Positions 27,948-36,879 of a stretch of 64,000 bases of DNA are shown here, piece after piece. Location of the stretch: positions 372,001 to 436,000 of the forward strand of contig NC_014632.1 in the NCBI RefSeq assembly GCF_000165505.1. Reading direction: 5' to 3'. The notes below the pieces were generated by a model. It ran no database searches and was not told the origin of the DNA. It saw only the letters and a list, made by a program, of their open reading frames with translations. How positions within the stretch are numbered: the first letter of the stretch is position 1; each line of letters starts with the position of its first letter. The position numbers and the translations under genes are program-made. The DNA is from Ilyobacter polytropus DSM 2926. Its GTDB lineage: Bacteria > Fusobacteriota > Fusobacteriia > Fusobacteriales > Fusobacteriaceae.

Positions 27948-28353
27948 AATTACTGAATTTACAAGAATATTAGAATCAAGGAATTTTGTCACGAATGAAA
28001 ATCAATGAAAAGCAAAAAAATTAACACGAATAAAGATAAAACCTTTTGGCCACAGAGCATCATAAAAGTGTATGTTGCGCAGAGAAAAAGAGAGAGTTTC
28101 ACAGAGTTAAGACGAAAACTAGATACGAGTTCTTTTGCGAGAGGTTTTCGATCTTTTTTCTTCTGCCATTGACAAAATCAGCGTTAAGAATAACCGCAGT
28201 GAAATCCTTAGAAGAAATCGACTGTTTGAGCGTAGCGAGTTTCGAGTTTTTCTTGGATTTTCAAGGTTATTTAGCTGATTTTTCACGGGCTTGAACTTTT
28301 GGTTACTTTTCTTTCAAGAGAAAAGTAACGGAAGTTTGGATAAATTCAATAAT
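27948..28353 (+). repeat. mosaic A/B repeat element (copy B3)
   Basis: Starts AAATTACTGAATTTA, as family B does, but continues with family A words (TTGTCACGAATG, TTAACACGAATAAAG, TTTTGGCCACAGAG, GAGTTTCACAGAG). It switches near 28130 to the right half of family B (CCATTGACAAAATCAGCGTTAAGAATAACC, GAGCGTAGCGAGTTTCGAG, the GTTACTTTTCT/AGAAAAGTAAC hairpin) and ends GGATAAATTCAATAA. The right end touches the stop codon of the EAL gene at 28354. Confidence 0.82.
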
Positions 28354-29652
28354 CTATCTCTTGAGATTTTCTATCATGTTGTGATAGAAATATGAAGAAT
28401 ATTTTTCGTAAATAATATCAGCAGACTGGGGTTTATCAAAATAATATCCTTGGAAATTATGACAACCCAATGATGTGAGGGTTTTTATATGGTCTTTTGT
28501 CTCGACACCTTCTGCGATAACTTTGAAACCGGATATTTTTCCTACTTTAATTACAAAATCTATTATAAGAGGATTTATTTTGTCAGTATGAATATTTCTC
28601 ACAAATAATTTGTCGATTTTTAATTCAGCTATTGGGAGTTTTTCAAGGTAGCTCAAAGATGAATAGCCGATACCAAAATCATCTATGGAAAATTCGACTC
28701 CTATTTTATTTAGATCTTTCATCTTATTTACTGCCACCTTGAAATTATCTAAGGCTATTCCTTCGGTGATTTCTAAAACTATGAGTTCTGCAATTTCCCG
28801 TGTATTTAAAATTTTCCTTATCTCCTTGGAAAAGTTTGGATTTTGAAAAACTACAGGAGATATATTGACAGATACCTTGGTATTTGTCTTTTGTGAAAAG
28901 TCTACGGCATCTTTTAAGACCTTTTTTGTAAGGTTGTGTATGACAAAAGACTTTTCTGAGATGGGAATAAACTTATCTGGAGGTATCAGCCCCTTTTCAG
29001 GATGAAACCATCTTATGAGAGCTTCAAACTCTATCTGTTTTTCCCTAATAAAAACTTTAGGCTGGAAGAAGGTCCTGAATTCGTTACGGTTTAATCCATC
29101 GATTATCTCTTCTTGAATAATAGCATCTTTGGTACTTTGTTTCTTCTTGTGAAGATTAAGCTGGTGAAAGGATTTTTCTATAAATTCCTGGGCTGTTTCT
29201 CCCTTGTATGCACAGAAGAGCATGTGAAGTTTTAGGTAATAATTTTTTTTGTTTGATGTATTAAAAAGAGAGAGTCTGTTTTGGAGACTCTTTATGAGGG
29301 CAGCTCGGCAGTTAGCCTTGCATCCTTTGAGGATAACAATGAACTTATCTCCTTCGAATCGAACTACGGCATCTGTCTTCCTAAAATTAGAAGAAAGAAT
29401 GTTTCCCACTATTTTTATTAGCTTGTCTCCGGCAGCGATACCAAGTTTATTATTGATATGAGCGAGATTTTGTATATCCACAAGACATAAAGAGACGGGA
29501 GAGTCCTGGAGGTTATCTTTTTTTATGGTATTTTCCAAAATTTCTAGTCCCTTATTTCTATTGAAGGTTTTAGTTAGATGATCCATCTCGTTCAAATTGA
29601 TTATCTTGTTTTTTGTCGCTATATTTTTTTTTTTAGTCTCATAAATGCACAT
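28354..29652 (-). CDS. GGDEF-EAL c-di-GMP protein, cytoplasmic part
   Basis: 432 residues if started at ATG 29652. A GGDEF domain begins DHLTKTFNRNKGLEIL, but its active site reads EGDKF instead of GGDEF, so cyclase activity is doubtful. The EAL domain is complete by eye (FEALIRW, NISPVVFQ, EITEG, SIDDFGIGYSSLSYL, IAEGVET), predicting c-di-GMP phosphodiesterase activity. There is no good ribosome site. The membrane sensor half is encoded just upstream in another frame, overlapping by 34 bases at an A11 tract, so this is very likely the second half of one protein of about 640 residues. Confidence 0.88.
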   Translation of the reverse strand: MCIYETKKKNIATKNKIINLNEMDHLTKTFNRNKGLEILENTIKKDNLQDSPVSLCLVDIQNLAHINNKLGIAAGDKLIKIVGNILSSNFRKTDAVVRFEGDKFIVILKGCKANCRAALIKSLQNRLSLFNTSNKKNYYLKLHMLFCAYKGETAQEFIEKSFHQLNLHKKKQSTKDAIIQEEIIDGLNRNEFRTFFQPKVFIREKQIEFEALIRWFHPEKGLIPPDKFIPISEKSFVIHNLTKKVLKDAVDFSQKTNTKVSVNISPVVFQNPNFSKEIRKILNTREIAELIVLEITEGIALDNFKVAVNKMKDLNKIGVEFSIDDFGIGYSSLSYLEKLPIAELKIDKLFVRNIHTDKINPLIIDFVIKVGKISGFKVIAEGVETKDHIKTLTSLGCHNFQGYYFDKPQSADIIYEKYSSYFYHNMIENLKR

Positions 29653-30290
29653 ATAAGTGGGAGTGAGAGAGCCAGAAAAATTAGTGATCTAAAAGCTCCT
29701 AAGACTAACCATGATATTACGTTTTTTCTAAGATGTGAGATGGTAATGTCTGCCCCTGCAATGTACGGAGTGCCGTCTGATGAAATCTGTGGAAGATAAA
29801 CAGAGCGGTAGCTGTCCCATTTATCTGTGCTGTTTAAAAAAACAGGTTCATCTTTACCGAAAGTCTCAGAGGTAAGAAGATAAGAATCATCTTGGGCGTC
29901 TTTTAAAGAGAGCCAGTAGTAGGGAGTTGGATTCTCTATCAGTTCATCTAAAAGGTCGCTCATCAATGCGTAACGTATATCATTTTCCTTTTTCACCAAC
30001 ATGTACAAATAGTCTATCTCGGTTTTTTTGGCAATGCTGTCCAAGAGAGCACCTTTATTTATAATTTCTTCTTTTGAATATGTGGTTTCATTTATATCTT
30101 TTGTGACGTAATCTTCTCCGACGTAGTATTTTATGTTTTGGGCAGCGGTTAAAAGCTGAAGGTCGATATTTTTTAGTAGCTGTCTTTCCATATGGGTAAT
30201 AGATAGGGAGATGTAGATTACAAAGCCTAAAAGTGCTAAAAGTATAGGGGAACGAAGTTTTTTTAAAAATGAGATATAATCCTTTTTCAT
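29619..30290 (-). CDS. membrane sensor half of the split GGDEF-EAL protein
   Basis: 223 residues: an N-terminal membrane segment (ILLALLGFVIYISLSI), an extracytoplasmic Cache-like region of about 150 residues (IDYLYMLVKKENDIRYALMS), a second membrane segment (VLGAFRSLIFLALSLPLICAF) and then RLKKKI and a stop. The stop comes right after an A11 run (29624-29634 on the + strand). A -1 shift there joins it to the GGDEF-EAL frame, giving the usual sensor-GGDEF-EAL order. AAGGAAGG precedes the ATG at 30290. Confidence 0.82.
   Translation of the reverse strand: MKKDYISFLKKLRSPILLALLGFVIYISLSITHMERQLLKNIDLQLLTAAQNIKYYVGEDYVTKDINETTYSKEEIINKGALLDSIAKKTEIDYLYMLVKKENDIRYALMSDLLDELIENPTPYYWLSLKDAQDDSYLLTSETFGKDEPVFLNSTDKWDSYRSVYLPQISSDGTPYIAGADITISHLRKNVISWLVLGAFRSLIFLALSLPLICAFMRLKKKI
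29624..29634 (-). other. A11 slippery tract at the sensor/GGDEF-EAL junction
   Basis: On the coding (-) strand, CT is followed by eleven A and TATAG. The sensor frame reads CTA AAA AAA AAA ATA TAG; the EAL frame reads ACT AAA AAA AAA AAT. The EAL frame is -1 relative to the sensor frame, and the tract contains the slippery heptamer A AAA AAA. Confidence 0.8.
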
Positions 30291-30500
30291 AATAAACCTT
30301 CCTTTAGATACTTAAATTCAATTAAATGTATAAAAGCTTTACGTAATGGTATACACTAACACAAAAAAAATCCTTCAAATTTTATATATTTTTCAGGGTA
30401 TATATACAAAGTTTAGTTTTTGATAATAATACTTATTTTTTAAAAGAATTCTAAGGAGGTTTTTATAGAAGGGTTATAAAAGGCTTTATTATGACTTACA

Positions 30501-30529
30501 TTGAAAAATATAGGCTGATATGATATAAT
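30501..30529 (+). promoter_or_regulatory. promoter of the dus-mutS-lpt run
   Basis: TTGAAA (30501-30506), 17 bases, TATAAT (30524-30529) with extended -10 TGA before it. One of the best sigma-70 matches in the window, about 60 bases before the dus start. The rest of 30291-30500 is AT-rich with no gene. Confidence 0.78.
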
Positions 30530-30590
30530 TTTTTGATTGATAAAAGTTGTATTCTTTGAACTGGATTCAAAGTTTTTTGGGGGTAAAATA

Positions 30591-31526
30591 ATGAAGATTT
30601 ATGTGGCACCTATGGCTGGTGTGACTGATTATACATATAGAAGAATAATGAAAGAGTTTCATCCTGACCTGATGTTTACTGAGATGGTCAGTGTAAATGC
30701 AGTAGAGATGGCCAACGAGAAAACTATAAATAAAATGCTAAGACTGCTTCCAGATGACGCAGTTCAGATTTTTGGAAAAGATATAGAGATAATGAAAAAC
30801 AGTGCGAAATATGTAGAGAATCTTGGGGTGAAACATATAGATGTAAATATGGGATGCCCGGTACCTAAGATAGTCAAAAACGGATATGGATCTGCCATGC
30901 TAGAAGATCCAGAGCATGCGAGAAAAATGATGCTAGAGCTTCGTAAGTCTCTAAAGCCTGAAACATGTTTATCTATGAAGATAAGGATAGGCTATAAAAA
31001 CCACAAAGATCCTTTGAAATTTGCAAAAATAGCAGAAGAAGCTGGATGTGAACATATAACCATCCATGGAAGAACAAAAGAGCAGATGTATTCTGGAACT
31101 GCAGACTGGGATGTGATAAAAGATGTGAAATCCCAGGTAAATATTCCTGTGATAGGTAACGGAGACATATTTACTCCAGAAGATGCCTATGAAAAGGCCA
31201 TGTACTCTAAGGTGGACGGCGTGATGCTGGCTAGGGGAATATACGGTAATCCCTGGCTTATAAAACAAGTGAGAGAGATATTCCAAGAGGGAACGGTAAA
31301 GACTATCCCTACTGCTGAAGATAAGATAGATATGGCAATAAAGCATGTGAAATATGCAAGAGAAGACCATCCAGATAGAGATTTTTACTTTGAGATAAGA
31401 AAACATCTATGCTGGTATATAAAGGGTTTGAAAAATGCAACTCACGGAAAAAACCTCATAAACAGATCAGAATCTTATGAGGAAATTCTTGAAATACTGG
31501 AAAATCTGAGAAAAGCAAATATTTAA
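30591..31526 (+). CDS. dus: tRNA-dihydrouridine synthase
   Basis: Reduces uridines in the tRNA D-loop using FMN and NADPH. ATG 30591 follows a GGGGGT ribosome site; a longer in-frame TTG at 30537 overlaps the promoter and is rejected. The 311 residues include YVAPMAGVTD (4-13), VNMGCPVPKIV with catalytic Cys 89, HGRTKEQMYSG and the phosphate-binding IGNGDIFTPEDA. Followed by mutS after 21 bases. The Dus subclass is not certain. Confidence 0.92.
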   Translation: MKIYVAPMAGVTDYTYRRIMKEFHPDLMFTEMVSVNAVEMANEKTINKMLRLLPDDAVQIFGKDIEIMKNSAKYVENLGVKHIDVNMGCPVPKIVKNGYGSAMLEDPEHARKMMLELRKSLKPETCLSMKIRIGYKNHKDPLKFAKIAEEAGCEHITIHGRTKEQMYSGTADWDVIKDVKSQVNIPVIGNGDIFTPEDAYEKAMYSKVDGVMLARGIYGNPWLIKQVREIFQEGTVKTIPTAEDKIDMAIKHVKYAREDHPDRDFYFEIRKHLCWYIKGLKNATHGKNLINRSESYEEILEILENLRKANI

Positions 31527-31547
31527 AATAATGAGGGCGGAATATTA

Positions 31548-34157
31548 ATGAGCAATGAAACACCACTTATGAAACAATATAGAGAGATAAAAGAGGAGAA
31601 CAGAGACAGCATCCTCTTTTTTAGACTTGGGGACTTTTATGAGATGTTTTTTGACGATGCAGTTATAGCATCTAAAGAACTAGGGATAACCCTCACTAGC
31701 CGAAATAAAGAAAAAGGACAGAATGTACCTCTAGCGGGGATACCTTATCACTCGTCAGCATCTTATATGGCTAAACTTGTAAGGAAGGGATACAAGGTCG
31801 CAGTATGCGAGCAGGTAGAAGATCCGAAGACTGCCAAGGGAATAGTAAAAAGAGAGGTAGTAAAGGTAATCACTCCGGGAACTGTAATTGATACTGATTA
31901 TCTAGATGATAAGAGTAACAATTATTTGCTCTGTGTGTATATAAAAGGCGACAGAGCCGGGATAGCCTATGTGGATATAACCACGGGAGAATTTAAAACC
32001 ACAGAATTGGAAGGGGACGATATAATATCTAAGGCACTTAATGAGGTGCATAAGATATCTCCCAACGAGATCATAGTAGAGGAAAAAAGCTATGAGAATT
32101 ATGCTGATAAATTTAAAAATTACGCAGCTATCAGTGAACTGACTATGCAAAAAGTTTCTTTTGTAAAAAACAGTGAGGAGATATTAAAAGACTACTTTAG
32201 AGTGATATCTTTAGACAGCTATGGACTTCAGGGGAAGAAGGAAGCTGTGGCTGCAGGGGCTATGGCGCTAGAATATATCCTTGAATTACAAAAATGTAAT
32301 GAGCTGCCTATAAATAAGATTTCCTATGAAAATAGTGAAGAACATATGGAGCTAAATCTGACTACCCAGAAAAATCTGGAGCTTATTCATAATCAGAGAG
32401 AAAAATCTAATCTGGGAACTCTTTTATGGGTGCTTGACAGCTGTAAGACCTCTATGGGAACGAGAATGCTTAAAAGTTATATAAAAAATCCCCTGCTCAA
32501 GGTCGAGGAGATTGAAAAAAGGCAGGAGGATATAGGGTATTTTATAGATGAGGTCCTTATCCGTGAAGAGATAAGAGAGATTCTGAAAAATATATATGAT
32601 ATAGAAAGACTCATCGGAAAGGTTATAATGGGGACGGAAAACGGACGTGACCTTATTGCTCTCAAGAAATCCATAAGGGGAGCATTGGAAATACTAAAAA
32701 TACTTGGAAACAGACAGCTATTTGACAGTGACCTTGAAAAGCTGATAGAGGTGTATAACCTTATAGAAAAATCCATAAATGAGGAACCTCCTTTCTCTGT
32801 AAGAGAGGGTGGAATGATAAAAGGCGGATATAACTCCGAGCTAGATGATCTCCATGATATCTCTAAAAGCGGTAAAAATTATATATTGGATATAGAGACA
32901 AGAGAACGGGAGAAAACAGGGATAAAAAACCTCAAGGTGAAATACAACAAGGTATTTGGATATTTTATAGAGGTGACAAGAGCCAACTCAGCCCTTGTAC
33001 CTGAGGAGTATATAAGAAAACAGACTCTGACAAATGCTGAAAGATATATAACACCAGAACTAAAAGACTATGAATCTAAGGTTTTAAATGCCAAGGAAAA
33101 GATAGAGGCCTTGGAATATCAGATTTTTAAAGATATATCTTCTGAAATAAAAGAGGAAAATAGAGTTTTTCAGGAGCTGGCACAAAATCTAGCTTATCTG
33201 GATGTGGTGACCTCACTCTCAGACGTAGCCATAAAAAATAATTATGTAAAACCTGAAGTTTTTGAAGGGTTTTCAATGGAGATAAAGGGCGGCAGACATC
33301 CTATAGTGGAAAAACTCGTAGGACCGGGAGAGTTTGTGAAAAATGATATACTGTTGGATGACGATAAGAGTATAATAATACTGACCGGGCCAAATATGGC
33401 TGGAAAATCAACTTATATGAAGCAGCTTGCCCTTATAATACTCATGGCACAAATAGGTTCTTATGTTCCGGCAGAATTTGCCAAGATAGGAATAGTGGAT
33501 AAGATATTTACAAGGGTAGGAGCAAGTGACGACCTGGTAAGTGGACAGTCAACCTTTATGGTGGAGATGAGTGAAGTGGCAAATATAGTCAACAACGCCA
33601 CAGAAAAATCCTTTGTGATTTTGGATGAGGTGGGAAGGGGTACTTCTACTTTTGACGGTATATCAATAGCCAGCTCAATAACAGAGTATATTCATGATAA
33701 GATAGGATCAAAAACTGTCTTTGCCACTCACTATCATGAACTTACTGAATTAGAGGGAAAACTGGAAAAAGCTGAAAACTACAGGATAGAGGTAAAAGAG
33801 ACGGAAAATGATGTGGTCTTTTTGAGAGAGATAGTAAAAGGGGGGGCCGATAAGTCCTATGGAATAGAGGTAGCGAGGCTTGCAGGTCTTCCTAGGGAGA
33901 TACTAAACAAGTCAAAGGCCACTCTAAAATCTCTCGAGGCCAAAAGGGCTTTGATTGAGAAAAAAATGAAGGGTGAGCAACTCTCTTTATTCGGGGGAGT
34001 GATAGAAGCTGAGGAGATCCCTTTAGAAGAGGAAAAAAGAGTGTTGACCTTAGAAGAGGAAAAAGCAATTGAGATCATATGTGATACAGATCTTAATTCC
34101 CTTACTCCCCTTGATGCCCTGGTAAAACTCAGTGAATTGAAAAAAATGTTGAAATAG
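31548..34157 (+). CDS. mutS: DNA mismatch repair protein MutS
   Basis: Recognises base mismatches and starts repair. The 869 residues are full length. The mismatch-reading Phe-x-Glu motif is F30-Y31-E32 within RLGDFYEMFF. The C-terminal ATPase has Walker A TGPNMAGKSTYMKQ (about 612-625), the ST motif and Walker B VILDEVGRGTSTFDG. GAGGGCGG precedes the ATG. It shares a run with dus and the Lpt genes; no mutL is in view. Confidence 0.96.
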   Translation: MSNETPLMKQYREIKEENRDSILFFRLGDFYEMFFDDAVIASKELGITLTSRNKEKGQNVPLAGIPYHSSASYMAKLVRKGYKVAVCEQVEDPKTAKGIVKREVVKVITPGTVIDTDYLDDKSNNYLLCVYIKGDRAGIAYVDITTGEFKTTELEGDDIISKALNEVHKISPNEIIVEEKSYENYADKFKNYAAISELTMQKVSFVKNSEEILKDYFRVISLDSYGLQGKKEAVAAGAMALEYILELQKCNELPINKISYENSEEHMELNLTTQKNLELIHNQREKSNLGTLLWVLDSCKTSMGTRMLKSYIKNPLLKVEEIEKRQEDIGYFIDEVLIREEIREILKNIYDIERLIGKVIMGTENGRDLIALKKSIRGALEILKILGNRQLFDSDLEKLIEVYNLIEKSINEEPPFSVREGGMIKGGYNSELDDLHDISKSGKNYILDIETREREKTGIKNLKVKYNKVFGYFIEVTRANSALVPEEYIRKQTLTNAERYITPELKDYESKVLNAKEKIEALEYQIFKDISSEIKEENRVFQELAQNLAYLDVVTSLSDVAIKNNYVKPEVFEGFSMEIKGGRHPIVEKLVGPGEFVKNDILLDDDKSIIILTGPNMAGKSTYMKQLALIILMAQIGSYVPAEFAKIGIVDKIFTRVGASDDLVSGQSTFMVEMSEVANIVNNATEKSFVILDEVGRGTSTFDGISIASSITEYIHDKIGSKTVFATHYHELTELEGKLEKAENYRIEVKETENDVVFLREIVKGGADKSYGIEVARLAGLPREILNKSKATLKSLEAKRALIEKKMKGEQLSLFGGVIEAEEIPLEEEKRVLTLEEEKAIEIICDTDLNSLTPLDALVKLSELKKMLK

Positions 34158-34166
34158 GAGGCAGTT

Positions 34167-34577
34167 ATGCTCAAGAAGGGTATCTACATTTTAGCGGGGA
34201 TCCTCGTAATTGTTTTGGGATACTTGAACTATTTTAAAGAGGAAAAAGCCATCGAAGTAAAGACAGACAATAAGATAGAGACGTCAGATGTCAACTATGA
34301 ATCTGAAGGATACCGTATAGAGGCCGGAACTCAGATAGATGATTTAGACACCAAGGAGACCAGTTTTAAACTGGCAAAAGCTTTTTTTGAAGATATGAGT
34401 CTCAAGGGAGACAATGTATTTATAGACAGCCTGAAAAACCTTGTCCTGAATGGAAATATAGAGGGAGTAAGTGTAAACGGATGGAAGTTTAACGCTGAAA
34501 ATGCAAAATACAACAATGATCTTTCTAAGATACGTTCTGATACAGGTGTGACGGCATCTAATGATGAAAAAAAATAA
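34167..34577 (+). CDS. lptC: LptC-like N-terminal part of a split LPS-transport protein
   Basis: 136 residues: an N-terminal membrane anchor (GIYILAGILVIVLGYLNYF) and the beginning of an LptC/OstA-like periplasmic region. It stops at TAA 34575-34577 just after an A8 run (34567-34574). A -1 shift at A AAA AAA within that run continues directly into IKVSGKTFETDMKMSYV, the start of the downstream LptA-like protein, so the two belong together. AGGAGG precedes the ATG, 9 bases after mutS. Confidence 0.78.
   Translation: MLKKGIYILAGILVIVLGYLNYFKEEKAIEVKTDNKIETSDVNYESEGYRIEAGTQIDDLDTKETSFKLAKAFFEDMSLKGDNVFIDSLKNLVLNGNIEGVSVNGWKFNAENAKYNNDLSKIRSDTGVTASNDEKK
34567..34574 (+). other. A8 slippery tract at the LptC/LptA-like junction
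   Basis: Frame 0 reads GAA AAA AAA TAA. Slipping back one base on A AAA AAA gives the codons ATA AAA GTT TCT GGG, which open into the 752-residue downstream frame. This is the second -1 junction at an A-run in the window. Confidence 0.75.
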
Positions 34578-34606
34578 AAGTTTCTGGGAAAACCTTTGAG
34601 ACAGAC

Positions 34607-36865
34607 ATGAAAATGAGTTACGTAAATTTAGATGGCGATATACTGATGGAAAGTGAAAAAATAAAAGTAAGTGCAGACAAAATAAGATACAGTGATGATA
34701 CCAAGATCGCAGACATAATAGGAAATATAAAGGTAAAGGGGGAAAATCTCAGTGAAGATACCCCGGGCTCTCTAGAAGGGAGTTTTAAAAATGCCAGATA
34801 TAATTTGGAATCTAAGGTTTTAGAAGCCTGGGATCCCTTTGTAATAGATTACAACGGAATTAAATTATACGGAGACAAACTAATATATTATGAAGAAACA
34901 GGAAACTTTCTTGTCTCTGAAAATGTTCATGCTGAAAAAGACGGATTTACCCTTTATATGGATAGTATAGAGCATAAATCAGCTGAGAATACTGTAATTT
35001 TTCACTGTGAAATTCAAGGTGGAGACGATATATACTCCATAAAAGGAAAGAATGGATACTATGACACCTTAAAAAAACAGGTGGAACTAAAAGGAGACGT
35101 CGTTGTAAGCTCTAAAGACGGAAAAGAGCTAAAGGCTGACAGAGGAATCTACGAAACTGAGACAAAGGTCTTGTATGCCTACGGAGATACAAAAGATGTA
35201 ATCTATAAATCTCCTGATGGCAAGGTAACTTCTAAAGAGATAGTATATAAAAGTGAAACAGAGGAACTTTTCCTAAATAAAAAATATACTTTTTCAAACC
35301 AGGAATATACCAGCAAGGGTGAGAAGTTTTATTATAATAATCTCACTGGAGCAGGAAAAGCTGAAAAGGGAGATATAAAAAGTAAAGAATTCTACGGAAA
35401 AGGGAATCTTTTGGAGTTCAACACCCAAGAAAAATATTATGAGGCTGTGGGAGATGCTTATTTTGAAAATTCAGATTATTCTGTAGAAAGCTCTAAGCTC
35501 ACCTATGATCAGAACTCAGGTCAGGTCACAGTCCCAGGAAAATATACTGCCAGAGGGAAAAATAAAAATGAGATTTTTAAAGGACTTGAAGCTACCTACA
35601 ACACCCAGTCTGGAGATTTTGTATCTCCTGGAAAGTTTTCTGGTGAAAACTCCGATTATAATTTTGAAGGTGTAGACCTCACATATAATAAAATCAGCGG
35701 AATAGGTAAGATAGACAGAGATATAATAATAACAGGGAAAAGAAATGGTACAAAGATCACAGGAGACAGAGGAAACTTCAAAAACGGTGAGTTTGCAGAT
35801 ATTATAGGAAATATAATAGTGGAAAGTAAAGATATCACAGCAACAGGAAACAAGGCCACATATAAGCAACAGGAAGACAAGGTTTACATTCCTGGAAATA
35901 TAAAACTCAAGGGTAAAACATCAGACTTTAACGGAATTATGAGAGACGGAGTTTTCGATACAGAAAAATCTGTCTATACAGGAAAGGCCTTTGAGGGTAA
36001 GAGTGACACTGCCACAGCATCAGGAGATTTCATAAAATATTATACTGAAAAAGATTCCTTTGAACTTACTGGAAATGTAGTATTGAAAGATCCAGAAACA
36101 GAGATAAGAGGCTCACAGGCTGAGTATTTTATTGATTCAAACGAGATGCAGGCAAAACAGCCTTTCAAAGTATTTTATGACAACCTTGTCATAAACTCTG
36201 CAAAGGGTAAATTTAATATGGACAGCAAGTCTTTAGACGGAAATAAAGTAGTAATTACCTCAAACAACGATGAAAAACTTCAGGGAGATCATGTTTTTGG
36301 TTCTTTTGCAGATAAAAAAGTTGACTTTGTGGGAAATGTAAAGGCATCAATGTATCAAACTGATAAAAAGACCGGAAAAAAAGAACCTGTTAATTTTGAG
36401 GGAAACTCTGCAAGGGTTTACTTTATAGAGGATAACGGGTATAAGGCAAATAGAAGTGAGATAAAAGATAATGGAGTATTCAGATACAGCGGGATGACGC
36501 TGCATTCAGACTACCTGGAACTAGACCTAGTGAGAAATCTGGCCCTAGGAAGAGAGGGGAGCCGGTTAATCATGGAAAACGGAACTGAGGTGACATCTGA
36601 TATAGTAGATGTAAATCTTACTACAGAGGTGGCAAATCTTATAAATAATGTGGAAATAACAAATTTCAGTCAGGAATCAGGATATACCAAGGCTACTGCA
36701 GACAAAGGTATAATCAGAAATAAAGAAAAAATTGCAGAACTTGAGGGAAATGTAAAGGCTGAGAGTGCTACTGCGACTATAGAGGCTGACAAGGGTATTT
36801 ACGATATGAATACCAATAAATTTAAGGCAATAGGGAATGTATTTATAAATTATAAAACAAATTAA
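34607..36865 (+). CDS. very long LptA/OstA-like periplasmic repeat protein
   Basis: 752 residues from ATG 34607; the same frame is open back to 34568, and no good ribosome site precedes the ATG, so it is probably the continuation of the anchored LptC-like ORF (about 900 residues joined). It is built of about twenty ~30-residue repeats of OstA type, such as IKVSADKIRYSDDTKIADIIGN, ELKADRGIYETETKVLYAYG and EIRGSQAEYFIDSNEM. E. coli LptA is under 200 residues, so one chain could replace several stacked LptA units bridging the periplasm. Followed by lptB after 14 bases. Confidence 0.82.
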   Translation: MKMSYVNLDGDILMESEKIKVSADKIRYSDDTKIADIIGNIKVKGENLSEDTPGSLEGSFKNARYNLESKVLEAWDPFVIDYNGIKLYGDKLIYYEETGNFLVSENVHAEKDGFTLYMDSIEHKSAENTVIFHCEIQGGDDIYSIKGKNGYYDTLKKQVELKGDVVVSSKDGKELKADRGIYETETKVLYAYGDTKDVIYKSPDGKVTSKEIVYKSETEELFLNKKYTFSNQEYTSKGEKFYYNNLTGAGKAEKGDIKSKEFYGKGNLLEFNTQEKYYEAVGDAYFENSDYSVESSKLTYDQNSGQVTVPGKYTARGKNKNEIFKGLEATYNTQSGDFVSPGKFSGENSDYNFEGVDLTYNKISGIGKIDRDIIITGKRNGTKITGDRGNFKNGEFADIIGNIIVESKDITATGNKATYKQQEDKVYIPGNIKLKGKTSDFNGIMRDGVFDTEKSVYTGKAFEGKSDTATASGDFIKYYTEKDSFELTGNVVLKDPETEIRGSQAEYFIDSNEMQAKQPFKVFYDNLVINSAKGKFNMDSKSLDGNKVVITSNNDEKLQGDHVFGSFADKKVDFVGNVKASMYQTDKKTGKKEPVNFEGNSARVYFIEDNGYKANRSEIKDNGVFRYSGMTLHSDYLELDLVRNLALGREGSRLIMENGTEVTSDIVDVNLTTEVANLINNVEITNFSQESGYTKATADKGIIRNKEKIAELEGNVKAESATATIEADKGIYDMNTNKFKAIGNVFINYKTN

Positions 36866-36879
36866 GGAGAGATCTCCAT

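Noticed and set aside
28046-28294. An 82-codon + strand ORF in the mosaic element
   Set aside because: Its peptide is translated repeat DNA (TKSALRITAVKSLEEIDC is from the family B core), with no family match and no ribosome site.
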